64,000 nucleotides of DNA from Crenobacter caeni (GTDB lineage: Bacteria > Pseudomonadota > Gammaproteobacteria > Burkholderiales > Chromobacteriaceae): contig NZ_JAAGAA010000005.1 in the NCBI RefSeq assembly GCF_010435965.1, forward strand, positions 211,248-275,247, written 5' to 3'. The notes beneath the pieces were generated by a model that was given only the letters and a program-made list of their open reading frames with translations, searched no databases and was not told where the DNA came from. Positions 33,411-41,995 of this stretch are shown here, piece by piece. The translations under genes and the position numbers were made by a program. Positions within the stretch are counted from its first letter, which is position 1; every line of letters starts with the position of its first letter.

Positions 33411-34589
33411 ATGACGCAAATCACCGCAGAAGAACTGATCCGCCGCGCTCGTGCGCTGGTGCCGGCGCTCAAGGAGCGCGCCGAGCGCGCCGAGCGCGAG
33501 CTGAAGATCCCCGCCGAGACCATCGCCGACATGCAGGAGGCGGGCTTCTTCCGCATCCTGCAGCCCAAGCGCTACGGCGGTTACGAGCTGCCGCCGGCGG
33601 TGTTCGCCGAGGTGCAGATGACGCTGGCCGAGGGCTGCATGTCGACCGCGTGGATGTACGGCGTGGTCGGTGTGCACCCGTGGCAGCTTGGCCTGTTTCC
33701 GGACGAGGCGCAGCGCGACGTGTGGGGCGAAGACGACTCGACGCTGGTCGCGTCGACCTATATGCCGGTGGCCAGGGTGACCGAGGTCGAAGGTGGCTAC
33801 CGCATCAGCGGCCGCTGGAGCTTCTCGACCGGCTGCGAGAACTGCGACTGGGTGTTCCTCGGCGGCAACCTGAAGCCGACCGAAGGCAAGGGCGACACCT
33901 ACCGTACCTTCCTGTTGCCCAAGTCCGACTACCGCATCGAGCGCAACTGGGACGTGATCGGCCTGAGGGGCACCGGCAGCCACGACATCGTGGTCGAGGA
34001 CGCCTTCGTGCCGGTGCACCGCACCCACGCGACCAACTGCCACGACGAGGCCTCGCACCCGGGCCGCGCGCTCAATACCGCGCCGCTCTATCGCATCCCG
34101 TTCGCGCAGATGTTCATCCCGGCGGTGTCCAACTCGTGCATTGGCGCGCTCAAGGCCGCGTGCGACGCGTTCCAGGGCTTCGTCACCCCGCTGGTCGGCA
34201 AGAACATGGGCAACCGCGCCATCGAGGACCCGAACGCGCAGATCGCCTTCGCACAGGCGCTCAACGGCTTTGATGAAATGCGCACGCTGCGCCTCGAGCA
34301 CTACCGCCGCATCTACGCCGCCGCCGAGACGGGCGCGCTGCCCGAGCCGAACACCCGCATGCAGTGGCGCTACCAGGTCACCCGCACCGCCTACCAGGCG
34401 GGCGAGCTGACCAACCAGCTGCTGCGCTGCTGCGGCGGCAGCGGCACCTACCGCAAGAACCCGCTGACCCGCATCTTCCTCGACATGATGACCGGCCGCG
34501 CGCACGTCGCGAACAACACCGACATGTTCGGCCGCGGCATGGCTGCCACCTTGCTCAAGGGCGAGGTCACGCCGGACCCGTTCCTGTAA
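33411..34589 (+). CDS. tesA2: 3-HSA hydroxylase, flavin-dependent oxygenase component
   Basis: Protein of 392 aa with the acyl-CoA-dehydrogenase fold of group D flavin monooxygenases (HsaA, HpaB/C2 type). Seen: the N-terminal helical domain with M-Q-E-A-G-F-F-R-I-L-Q-P-K-R-Y-G-G-Y-E, the middle domain G-R-W-S-F-S-T-G-C and G-T-G-S-H-D-I-V-V-E-D, and the C-terminal helices ending near the G-G-S-G-T-Y block. It uses reduced flavin and O2 to hydroxylate 3-HSA to the catechol 3,4-DHSA. It needs a separate flavin reductase; the candidate lies 15 kb away at 49346-50317. The start at 33411 has AGGAGA; other in-frame ATGs upstream lack one. Confidence 0.9.
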   Translation: MTQITAEELIRRARALVPALKERAERAERELKIPAETIADMQEAGFFRILQPKRYGGYELPPAVFAEVQMTLAEGCMSTAWMYGVVGVHPWQLGLFPDEAQRDVWGEDDSTLVASTYMPVARVTEVEGGYRISGRWSFSTGCENCDWVFLGGNLKPTEGKGDTYRTFLLPKSDYRIERNWDVIGLRGTGSHDIVVEDAFVPVHRTHATNCHDEASHPGRALNTAPLYRIPFAQMFIPAVSNSCIGALKAACDAFQGFVTPLVGKNMGNRAIEDPNAQIAFAQALNGFDEMRTLRLEHYRRIYAAAETGALPEPNTRMQWRYQVTRTAYQAGELTNQLLRCCGGSGTYRKNPLTRIFLDMMTGRAHVANNTDMFGRGMAATLLKGEVTPDPFL

Positions 34590-34640
34590 GCGTCCCCAAC
34601 CGCCCCCGCAGGGCTGCGGGGGCCACGCCAGGAGGCAAAC

Positions 34641-36359
34641 ATGAAACAGGAATTCGACGTCGTCGTGGTCGGCTCGGGCGCCGGCGCGATGATGGCCGCG
34701 CTGCGTGCGCACGACGAGGGCTTGTCGGTCGCGCTGATCGAGAAGAGTGACCGCTACGGCGGCACCTCGGCCGTTTCCGGCGGCGGCATCTGGATCCCGC
34801 TGAACAAGCAGATCAAGGACGACCGCGAGGCGGTGCTGGCTTATGTACGCGCCGCCGCGCAAGGCCAGGTCGCCGACGCGCGGCTCGTCGCGTATGTGGA
34901 CACCGCGCACGAGATGGTCGAGTACCTGCAACAGGCGACGCGCTTGCGCTACGCGGCGTGCCACCGCTACCCCGACTACTACCCGCAGCTGGTCGGCGCG
35001 CGCGAGGGCGGGCGCACCATGGACCCGGAAGTGTTCGACGGCGGCCTGCTCGGCGAGGAACTCGCCCGCCTGCGCGAGCCGTCCGGCTCGACCCTGTTGA
35101 TGGGCAAGGTCTCGATGACCGCGCGCGACGCGCACCGCATGCTCGCCAAGGAAAAGGGCTGGAAGTTGCTGTTCGCCAAGCTGATGCTGCGCTTCGCGCT
35201 GGATTTTCGGGCACGCAAGAAGCTGGGCCGGCGCACCGACCGTCGCCTGGCGCTGGGCAACGCACTGGTGGCCGGCCTCCGCCACGGCTTGCTCACCCGC
35301 CAGGTTCCGCTCTATCTGGAGACGGCGCTCGAATCGCTGCTGTTTGAAGGCGGGCGGGTGTGCGGGGTGGTTGCCGCGCACAAGGGCGAGCGTATCGAAC
35401 TGCGTGCGCGGCGTGGCGTGGTGCTCGCCGCCGGCGGCTTCGAGCGCAACCAGGCCCTGCGTGACCAGTACCTGCCCGCGCCGAACCAGGCCGCGTGGGG
35501 GGTGACCCCGCCCAACAACACCGGCGACGCCTTGCTCGCCGCACAGGCGCTGGGCGCCGCGACCGACCTGATGCAGTGGGCGTGGTGGGCGCCGACCATA
35601 CACGTGCCCAAGCAGGCCGCGCAGACCGGCCTGTTTGCCGAGCGCAGCCTGCCCGGCTGCATCGCGGTCGACGGCGACGGACGCCGCTTCGTCAACGAGG
35701 CCAAGCCTTACCTGGAATTCGTCACCGCGATGTACGCGCGCCACCGCGAGAACGGTAAGTGCGTGCCGGCGTGGCTGGTGTTCGACGCCGACTTCCGCCA
35801 CAAGTACCCGATGGGCCCGCTGATGCCCGGCCAGGTCGCGCCGGACCGCAAGAGCTGGCAGGGCGTGGTGTACTGGAAGGCCGACACGCTGGAAGGCCTG
35901 GCCAAAGAGATCGGTGTTAACGCGGCCGGCCTCGCCGCGACGGTGGCGCGCGTCAACGAGGACGCCGCCAGCGGCACCGACCGCGACTACGGCAAGGGCG
36001 GCAACGTGTTCGACCGCTACTACAGCGACGCCAGCGTCAAACCCAACCCCTGCCTCGCGCCGATCGCCAAGGGGCCGTTCTACGCGATGCGGCTCGACGC
36101 CGGCGACATCGGCACCAAGGGCGGCCTCTCGACCAACGAAGACGCGCAGGTGCTGGACGAGCGCGGCGCGCCGATCGCCGGCCTCTACGCGATCGGCAAC
36201 ACCTCGGCGTCGGTGATGGGCCCGTCGTACCCGGGTGCCGGCTCGACGCTCGGCCCCGCGCTGACCTTCGGCTACCGCGCCGCCAGGCATCTGGCCCGCC
36301 CGGCAGGGCAGGCGGCGGCCGTGGCAGCAGTGTCTGCGCCGGCGGGGGTCGCATGCTGA
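34641..36359 (+). CDS. kstD: 3-ketosteroid delta1-dehydrogenase
   Basis: FAD protein of 572 aa in the KstD/fumarate-reductase-like family. N-terminal dinucleotide motif G-S-G-A-G-A-M (11-17) and G-G-T-S-A-V-S-G-G-G-I-W. The Y-P-D-Y-Y segment at 110-114 matches the region of the first active-site Tyr of Rhodococcus KstD1. The C-terminal Y-P-G-A-G-S-T-L (about 530-537) matches its catalytic Tyr487/Gly491 motif. It introduces the C1-C2 double bond into 3-keto-4-ene steroids, needed for B-ring opening. Called tesH in Comamonas. RBS AGGAGG. It overlaps the next flavoprotein by 7 bases. Confidence 0.9.
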   Translation: MKQEFDVVVVGSGAGAMMAALRAHDEGLSVALIEKSDRYGGTSAVSGGGIWIPLNKQIKDDREAVLAYVRAAAQGQVADARLVAYVDTAHEMVEYLQQATRLRYAACHRYPDYYPQLVGAREGGRTMDPEVFDGGLLGEELARLREPSGSTLLMGKVSMTARDAHRMLAKEKGWKLLFAKLMLRFALDFRARKKLGRRTDRRLALGNALVAGLRHGLLTRQVPLYLETALESLLFEGGRVCGVVAAHKGERIELRARRGVVLAAGGFERNQALRDQYLPAPNQAAWGVTPPNNTGDALLAAQALGAATDLMQWAWWAPTIHVPKQAAQTGLFAERSLPGCIAVDGDGRRFVNEAKPYLEFVTAMYARHRENGKCVPAWLVFDADFRHKYPMGPLMPGQVAPDRKSWQGVVYWKADTLEGLAKEIGVNAAGLAATVARVNEDAASGTDRDYGKGGNVFDRYYSDASVKPNPCLAPIAKGPFYAMRLDAGDIGTKGGLSTNEDAQVLDERGAPIAGLYAIGNTSASVMGPSYPGAGSTLGPALTFGYRAARHLARPAGQAAAVAAVSAPAGVAC

Positions 36360-38053
36360 GCAAACACTGGACGGTCCGCCACCAGGCATCCAGCGGCGAA
36401 GTCTACCCGCCCGAGGTGATAGACGACGTCGACGGCTACCCGTGGGACGAGGCGACCGACGTGCTGGTCGCCGGTTTTGGCGCCGCCGGCGCGTGCGCGG
36501 CCTTGCAGGCGCGCGAGGCGGGGAGCGACGTGCTGGTGGTCGACCGCTTTGAAGGCGGCGGGGCGAGCCAGCTCTCCGGCGGCGTGGTGTACGCCGGCGG
36601 CGGCACCGCCCAGCAGCGCGAGGCGGGCATTAGCGACACGCCGGAGGCGATGTTCGAGTACCTGAGCCAGGAAGTCGGCGACGCGGTCTCTCCTGCTACG
36701 CTTGCGCGCTTTTGCGAAGAGAGCGCCGCCAACCTCGAATGGCTGGAGACGCACGGCGCGCGCTTCGCGTCGACTACGCCGGCCCGCAAGACCTCGTACC
36801 CGCCGGACGGCGTGTTCCTCTATTACTCGGGCAACGAGACGGTGCCCGCGCGTGCAGGGCGCCACCCCAGCGCGATGCGTGGCCACCGCACGGTATCGGC
36901 CGGGCAAAGCGGCGCCACCCTGTACGCGGCGCTGAAAAAGAGCGTGCGCGCGCACGGCGCGGCAGTGTGGAAGCAGGCCGCGGTGCGCCGCCTCTACACC
37001 GACCGTGCGGGCCGCGTGGTCGGCGCCGAGGTGTGGCGGCTGCCGGAAGGCTCGGCGGCCGCGCAGCGGCACACCGCGGCGCACCGCGAGGCCAACCTCA
37101 AGTACCCGTTCAACCCGAATCTTGCCGAGTCGCTCAGGCACGAGACGCTGCAGATCGAACTTGCGCACGCGCGCCCCGTTCGCGTGCGCGCAAGAAGCGG
37201 CGTGGTGCTCGCCAGCGGCGGCTTCATGTTCAACCGGCAGATGCTCGAAGCGCACGCGCCGAAATACCTCGCCAACTGGCGCAACGGCAGCACCGGTTGC
37301 GATGGCTCGGGCATCCGCCTGGGGCAGGCAGCGGGCGGGGCGACCGCGCGCATGGAAAAGGTGTCGGCGTGGCGCTTCATCTCGCCGCCTTACGCGTGGC
37401 CGATGGGCGTCGCTGTCAACCGCCGGGGGCAGCGCTTCTGCAACGAGGAGGTGTACGGCTCGACGCTGGGCAACGCGATCATCGAGGAGCAGGGCGGCCG
37501 CGCCTGGCTGCTGCTCGACAGCCGCCTGCGCGCTCAGGCGATCCGCGAGTGCTTCGGCAAGGAATTGTGGGGCTTCCAGAAGTGGCCGGCGCTGGCGGGC
37601 ATGCTTTTGGGCTGCACGCGCGCGTTCACCCTCAATGGCCTCGCGCGCAAGCTGGGCATGGACGCGGCGCTGCTCACGGCAACGATAGAGGCAAACAACC
37701 GCGCCGCGCGCGGCGAGTGCGAGGACGAGGTCGGCAAGTCCGCCGCCATGCGCCGCGAGCTGACGCGCGGGCCGTGGTACGCGCTGGATTTGTCGCCGCA
37801 CTTCAAGTTTTTCCCGCTCTCGTCGATCACGCTGGGCGGCCTGACGGTTAGCGAAACCACCGGCGAAGTGCTGCGCGGCAACGGCACGCCGATCAAGGGG
37901 CTCTATGCCGCCGGGCGCGCCGCGGCTGGTATCCCCTCCAACATCTATCTGTCCGGGCTGTCGCTGGCCGACTGCGTGTTCAGCGGCCGCCGCGCCGCAC
38001 GCCACGCCGTCGCGTCGGCCCAGCCGGCAACAAGCAAGGAGTTGACCGCATGA
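36353..38053 (+). CDS. KstD-like FAD protein, probable 3-ketosteroid delta4-dehydrogenase
   Basis: Protein of 566 aa in the same flavoprotein superfamily: G-F-G-A-A-G-A-C dinucleotide motif at about 41-48 and G-G-G-A-S-Q-L-S-G-G-V-V-Y-A-G-G. It lacks the Y-P-G-x-G motif of delta1-dehydrogenases and instead ends with I-P-S-N-I-Y-L-S-G-L-S-L-A-D-C. This second type corresponds to delta4-(5alpha or 5beta) ketosteroid dehydrogenases (TesI-like), which prepare saturated A rings such as those of bile acids. Adjacent kstD and delta4 genes also occur in Comamonas. 5alpha versus 5beta preference cannot be read. Confidence 0.75.
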   Translation: MLSKHWTVRHQASSGEVYPPEVIDDVDGYPWDEATDVLVAGFGAAGACAALQAREAGSDVLVVDRFEGGGASQLSGGVVYAGGGTAQQREAGISDTPEAMFEYLSQEVGDAVSPATLARFCEESAANLEWLETHGARFASTTPARKTSYPPDGVFLYYSGNETVPARAGRHPSAMRGHRTVSAGQSGATLYAALKKSVRAHGAAVWKQAAVRRLYTDRAGRVVGAEVWRLPEGSAAAQRHTAAHREANLKYPFNPNLAESLRHETLQIELAHARPVRVRARSGVVLASGGFMFNRQMLEAHAPKYLANWRNGSTGCDGSGIRLGQAAGGATARMEKVSAWRFISPPYAWPMGVAVNRRGQRFCNEEVYGSTLGNAIIEEQGGRAWLLLDSRLRAQAIRECFGKELWGFQKWPALAGMLLGCTRAFTLNGLARKLGMDAALLTATIEANNRAARGECEDEVGKSAAMRRELTRGPWYALDLSPHFKFFPLSSITLGGLTVSETTGEVLRGNGTPIKGLYAAGRAAAGIPSNIYLSGLSLADCVFSGRRAARHAVASAQPATSKELTA

Positions 38054-38823
38054 CTGAAGGCAATAAGCAGGGCCGCGTGGCCGGCAAGGTCGCGCTGATT
38101 ACCGGCGGCGCCAGCGGCGTCGGTCGCGAGGACGCGCTTCTGTTCGCCCTGGAGGGCGCGCGCGTGGTGATTACCGACGTCAACGTCGAAGCGGGCGAGG
38201 CGCTGGCGCGCGAGATCGGTGACGCCGCGCTGTTCCTGCAACACGACATCGCCGACGAGGCCGCGTGGCGCACGGTGATGGACAAGGCGCTCAGCCGCTT
38301 CGGCAAGCTTGACGTGCTGGTCAACAACGCGGCGATCTGCCCGCCGGCCAGCATCGAGGACTGCAGCCTGGACGCGTGGCAGAAGGTGATGCGCGTGAAC
38401 GCCGATGGCTATTTTCTTGGCTGCAAGTTCGGCGTGGAAGCGCTGAAGGAGAGGGGCGGCGCCATCATCAACATGTCGTCGGTGGCAGCGCTGGGCGGCA
38501 TGGACAGCTTCGCCGCGTACAGCGCGAGCAAGGGCGCGGTCGCCGCGCTGACCCGCTCGGTCGCCGTGCACTGCCGCAAGCAGCGCTACCGCATCCGCTG
38601 CAACTCGGTGCACCCGGACGGCATCCTCACCCCGCTCACCGCCGACCTCTACCCCAAGGGCGTCGACATGAGCCGCTTCACCATCGACCACGACCCGCTG
38701 GCGCGCATGTGCCTGCCGCGCGATGTCGCCAATGTGGTGCTGTTCCTCGCCTCCGACGAGGCGCGGGCGATCAGCGGCAGCGAGGTGCGCGTCGACAGCG
38801 GCCAGCTGTTGATGAGCCTGTAG
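38050..38823 (+). CDS. SDR, hydroxysteroid dehydrogenase (3alpha/20beta-HSD-like)
   Basis: SDR of 257 aa: T-G-G-A-S-G-V-G-R cofactor motif, N-N-A-A-I-C-P, Ser in M-S-S-V-A-A, and the Y-S-A-S-K triad. Asp in I-T-D-V-N after the second strand predicts NAD preference. Start overlaps the flavoprotein stop by 4 bases (ATGA). It resembles 3alpha(or 20beta)-hydroxysteroid dehydrogenases. In this operon, oxidation of a ring hydroxyl to the ketone required by KstD is the natural role, most simply at C3; position is inferred. Confidence 0.83.
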   Translation: MTEGNKQGRVAGKVALITGGASGVGREDALLFALEGARVVITDVNVEAGEALAREIGDAALFLQHDIADEAAWRTVMDKALSRFGKLDVLVNNAAICPPASIEDCSLDAWQKVMRVNADGYFLGCKFGVEALKERGGAIINMSSVAALGGMDSFAAYSASKGAVAALTRSVAVHCRKQRYRIRCNSVHPDGILTPLTADLYPKGVDMSRFTIDHDPLARMCLPRDVANVVLFLASDEARAISGSEVRVDSGQLLMSL

Positions 38824-38856
38824 GCGCCGCCATTACAAAAACGAGAGGGAAACCCG

Positions 38857-39882
38857 ATGAGCCACTACCACACCCTGACCGTCGCGCGGGTGATCGACGA
38901 GACCCACGACAGCAAGTCGCTGGTGTTCGACGTGCCGCCTGCGCTGGCCGAAACCTTCGCCTACAAGAGCGGCCAGTTCCTCACCCTGCGCGTGCCGCAC
39001 GCAGCCGGCGCCTTGCCGCGCTGCTACTCGCTCGCCTCGGCGCCCAAACTCGACGACGCGCCGCGCGTCACCGTCAAGCGGGTGGCCGACGGGCGCGCAT
39101 CCAACTGGCTGTGCGATCAGGTGAAGGCCGGCGACACGCTGGAGGTGCTGGCGCCGGCCGGCGTGTTCACGGCAAAAAGCTACGACGGCGACTTCCTGCT
39201 GTTCGCCGGCGGCAGCGGCGTCACCCCGGTGTTCTCGATCGCCCGCAGCGCGCTCGCCAGCGGCCAGGGCAGGGTGCTGATGGTGTATGCGAATCGCGAC
39301 GAACGCTCGGTGATCTTCCGCGACGCCCTCAAAAGCCTCGCCGCCGACTACCCGGACCGGCTCACCGTCGTGCACTGGCTGGACAGTGTGCAGGGCGTGC
39401 CCAGCGCCGCGCAGCTCGCCGCGCTGGCTCGCGCCTTCGCGCACGCCGAAACCTTCATCTGCGGGCCGGGCCCCTTCATGGACGCGGCCGAGGCGGCAAT
39501 GGCCCAGCTTGGCGCCGCGCGCGAGCGCGTGCACGTCGAGCGCTTCGTCTCGCTGCCGGGTGAGGACGAAGTCGCCGCCGCGCCGGAAGACACGGGCGAC
39601 GCCCGCGCCGTGGCGCTTACCGTGCTGCTCGACGGCGAGACGCACCGCATCGAAGCGAACAGCGGCGAATTCCTGCTCGCCGCGATGGACCGCGCCGGCC
39701 TGCGCGCGCCGCATTCCTGCCGCGTCGGCGGCTGCGCGTCGTGCATGTGCAAGGTGAACGAGGGAAGCGTCAGGCTGCACGCCAACACCGCGCTCGACGA
39801 GGCGGATCTTGCCGAAGGCTGGACGCTGGCCTGCCAGGCGGTGGCCGAAACCGACGCGGTGACGGTGGCGTTTCCGGATTGA
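38857..39882 (+). CDS. kshB: 3-ketosteroid 9alpha-hydroxylase reductase component
   Basis: Ferredoxin-NAD reductase of 341 aa with the KshB/PaaE layout: FAD domain with R-C-Y-S-L-A-S (about 57-63), NAD domain with G-G-S-G-V-T-P-V and C-G-P-G-P-F-M, and a C-terminal plant-type [2Fe-2S] domain with C-R-V-G-G-C-A-S-C-M-C and a distal Cys. It passes electrons from NADH to the Rieske oxygenase KshA for 9alpha-hydroxylation, the step that opens ring B. KshA itself is not in this window. It is the last gene before a long hairpin terminator and the AT-rich island. Confidence 0.88.
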   Translation: MSHYHTLTVARVIDETHDSKSLVFDVPPALAETFAYKSGQFLTLRVPHAAGALPRCYSLASAPKLDDAPRVTVKRVADGRASNWLCDQVKAGDTLEVLAPAGVFTAKSYDGDFLLFAGGSGVTPVFSIARSALASGQGRVLMVYANRDERSVIFRDALKSLAADYPDRLTVVHWLDSVQGVPSAAQLAALARAFAHAETFICGPGPFMDAAEAAMAQLGAARERVHVERFVSLPGEDEVAAAPEDTGDARAVALTVLLDGETHRIEANSGEFLLAAMDRAGLRAPHSCRVGGCASCMCKVNEGSVRLHANTALDEADLAEGWTLACQAVAETDAVTVAFPD

Positions 39883-39903
39883 GGGTTGTTGGCGCGTTGC
39901 CGC

Positions 39904-39941
39904 CCAACACAAAAGCCGCCTGAGGGCGGCTTTTGTGTTGG
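39904..39941. terminator. Very long bidirectional terminator after kshB
   Basis: A perfect 17-bp stem (39904-39920 with 39925-39941) with a TGAG loop. The AAAA/TTTT block inside the stem means termination may occur in both directions. It marks the left edge of the AT-richer island. Confidence 0.9.
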
Positions 39942-40011
39942 ATGCGGATTGGTGGATGGTTGGAATGTTCCTTCTTGTTTAGGACATCCAAAGATAAAAG
40001 GACGCAGGCTG

Positions 40012-40776
40012 CTACAACAATCCATCTTCTGGTGCCCAGATCCAGCCTTCGTTGGGGCTGACTTCTGCAGGGGGGGCTGCCAGACTTTCAGGGTGGTTCG
40101 TGAATAGGTGGCCGACCAGTGCGCAGCGTAGCGCATCTTGCAGGTCTTCATGACCCAGTTCGGGAAGCCAGCATTCCTCAGAATCTTCTTGAGCGGTGTT
40201 TCTGAAAGGTGATAACAATCGGTCCATAATGGCCGAGTTGCGGCAGGCTGCGGGGTAGGCCTCTATCGCAGTCAGCATAACACCATCGCTCCACACCCCG
40301 CAGTCCAGAAGTTGAGGCGCGAAGCAGGCCACAGTGTGCATGCCTTTACTAGCTTGGCTACCGATCATGTCTTTTACTGCTGATAACGGGCGCAGGCCGC
40401 GCCCGTTCAAGTAGCGCTCAGTGTAGCGATACAGGTAGGCATCCCCATTTTGCAAGTCTGCTTGCGAGGCACCACCTTGCCGGTTTAAGAGCCGCACCAG
40501 CGCGTCGGAAAAACCTAGAGGCGTATCGATTGCCAGTGTTACCGCCAACGGTGTTGTCGGCAGCGGCAAGCAACATAGTTCGAACAAGGCGGCCAGCCAC
40601 TCGTGTGTGCAGTTGGCGCGTTGAATACTTTGACTGAGGTTGCCGCGCCACGGCGTTCCAAGAAGACGACCACTGGCATCGAGAATAACCAGAGCATCAC
40701 GGCTGCGCGGATTGCGGCTGCAAAGCCACCCGCCGACATCCCAGCCAATGCTATAGCAAAGTGTCTGTGTTCTCAT
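40012..40776 (-). CDS. DUF429-like predicted RNase H-fold nuclease
   Basis: Protein of 254 aa. The N-terminal I-G-W-D-V-G-G-W strand with an acidic residue (Asp13), followed by A-L-V-I-L-D-A-S-G, a second acidic strand L-A-I-D-T-P-L-G-F-S-D-A, and Y-R-Y-T-E-R-Y-L, is the pattern of DUF429 proteins. These are predicted to have an RNase H-like fold with a DEDD-type acidic centre. Base composition is less GC-rich than the steroid genes. It is last of a minus-strand row of unlinked-looking genes in the island, just after a probable PD-(D/E)XK nuclease. Biological role unknown; a defence function is possible. Confidence 0.62.
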   Translation of the reverse strand: MRTQTLCYSIGWDVGGWLCSRNPRSRDALVILDASGRLLGTPWRGNLSQSIQRANCTHEWLAALFELCCLPLPTTPLAVTLAIDTPLGFSDALVRLLNRQGGASQADLQNGDAYLYRYTERYLNGRGLRPLSAVKDMIGSQASKGMHTVACFAPQLLDCGVWSDGVMLTAIEAYPAACRNSAIMDRLLSPFRNTAQEDSEECWLPELGHEDLQDALRCALVGHLFTNHPESLAAPPAEVSPNEGWIWAPEDGLL

Positions 40777-40872
40777 TTCTGACTGTGTTTCATTGTCGAG
40801 CGATTGTGCAGATTCCTGTGTTTTTAAAGTAATTATATTGGTGAATTTGGTTTCTGGTCAGTATTTGCTATG

Positions 40873-41475
40873 CTAGTTGGAAAGTGGTGTGTTGTCGATG
40901 GTTTTTTCGATTTCTCCATAACTGCATTTTGCTGGTTTTAATTTAAGCAAGCTGTTAAGTGTGATTGTTTTTTGTGGGCCAAGTCTCTGATTTATGGTTT
41001 GTGTGCTGAGTACATAAAAATCCCACTGCTCTAGATTGATGGGATTCAGTGTCTGTTTGTTTTTGTGCGCTAGAAGGCAAAAAACATAGACGTCTGAATT
41101 TCTTACTACTGGATCTGACCTTGTGCCGGTTTTGTTGTTGTATGGGTGAGATGGCGAAATGTTAAATTTGATGGTAGATAATTTTGATTGATTCCATGAT
41201 TGAAGGAATGCTGCAGATTTTACCTCGACTCGTTTGCCAGTTTTTGTAAGTAGGTCGTAGTCGTCCCATTCGATCCTAGGTTGTTGGGTGACATCAAGGT
41301 CCGATGCTACGATGAACTCAGCCAAGTGGCCACGCAGATTATTTGCTGCAAGGTTTGAGTATGCCCATTTCCAAAAGTCTAGTACGGATTTTTCGTTTCC
41401 ATTGCAATTGTGAATGAATCTCTCACTGCCTTTGCATTGATTAAATTTAAGTGATTCGAGGGTGTTGTTGTTCAT
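40873..41475 (-). CDS. Probable PD-(D/E)XK nuclease-fold protein
   Basis: Protein of 200 aa, AT-rich and very different in codon use from the flanking steroid genes. The segment G-H-L-A-E-F-I-V-A-S-D-L (Glu53), then W-D-D-Y-D-L-L (Asp74), then R-V-E-V-K-S-A-A-F (Glu84, Lys86) matches the order and spacing of a restriction-endonuclease-like core (Glu helix, Asp, E-x-K). No methyltransferase or specificity subunit is nearby, so it is not an ordinary restriction-modification pair. It lies 97 bases before the DUF429-like gene on the same strand. Recognition and role are unknown. Confidence 0.6.
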   Translation of the reverse strand: MNNNTLESLKFNQCKGSERFIHNCNGNEKSVLDFWKWAYSNLAANNLRGHLAEFIVASDLDVTQQPRIEWDDYDLLTKTGKRVEVKSAAFLQSWNQSKLSTIKFNISPSHPYNNKTGTRSDPVVRNSDVYVFCLLAHKNKQTLNPINLEQWDFYVLSTQTINQRLGPQKTITLNSLLKLKPAKCSYGEIEKTIDNTPLSN

Positions 41476-41519
41476 TTTTTCTACGAAAGATAGGTTTAAT
41501 TTGTAGTGTGTTTAATAGG

Positions 41520-41949
41520 TGGGCGGATTAAAAAAGTAAGTGCAAGGCTCTGCAAGTCATTCAATTCAAGGGCTTGCCCCCGTTGAAGGCCTTGGCTGGC
41601 GAATGCCAGTCAAGCCTCTTTCTCGGTCGATGATTCAACATTCGCTCGACTTCGTCCAGCTCCGCTTGCGTCACTTTCGTAAAATCGGTCTTCCCTTTCG
41701 GGAAGTGCTGCCGGACCAGTCCATTCAAATGCTTATTGCGCTTCGCTTCCAAGATCTGTACGAGTCGGCGAAAAAACAGTCTGTCTGCAATAGGCAAGCT
41801 ATCTCCTGATGATCGTCAAACTAAATTCCGCTGTCGAAGGTGATACTCAGTACGATTGTCTAATTTCATCGCCATTCGCCCAGTGCTATCCCTGTTGCAC
41901 TTAATCGCTGAATCCGGCCAGGGCGTTGTACTTGCTCGCTGAATCCGCC
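41520..41949 (-). mobile_element. IS30-family element relic with terminal inverted repeats
   Basis: Left end 41520-41545 begins TGGGCGGATT and ends TAAGTGCAA. The right end (complement of 41894-41920) begins TGGCCGGATT and ends TTAAGTGCAAC. These are matching inverted repeats of about 27 bases with a divergent middle. A second, degenerate copy of the right-end repeat lies in tandem at 41924-41949. Only about 400 bases lie between the ends, where an intact element has over 1 kb, so it is internally deleted. It contains the transposase fragment at 41561-41797. Confidence 0.55.
41561..41797 (-). pseudogene. IS30-family transposase C-terminal fragment
   Basis: A 78-residue frame whose last 55 residues match the end of IS30 transposases: N-G-L-V-R-Q-H-F-P-K-G, then D-F-T-K-V-T, then L-N-H-R-P-R-K-R-L. 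Aligning to the usual N-E-N-T-N-G-L pattern, the third catalytic acidic residue (Glu of DDE) is Lys here (N-K-H-L-N-G-L). The N-terminal DNA-binding and first catalytic regions are missing. It is therefore inactive by both deletion and substitution. Confidence 0.78.
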
Positions 41950-41995
41950 ATCCTACTTTCCTGATGGCACCCAACGTGAATTATGTGTTCGGGTT

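Noticed and set aside
41894..41949. Two tandem similar 26-base units as a CRISPR-like or IS21-type repeat array
   Set aside because: Only two degenerate units, no spacer pattern, and both match the inverted end of the IS30-type relic at 41520-41545.
41969..41975. Minus-strand GTTGGGT as the R' of a second attC after the 41996 gene
   Set aside because: It fits GTTRRRY, but only about 20 bases separate it from the stop codon, with no L arms or stem. At most it is a truncated remnant.
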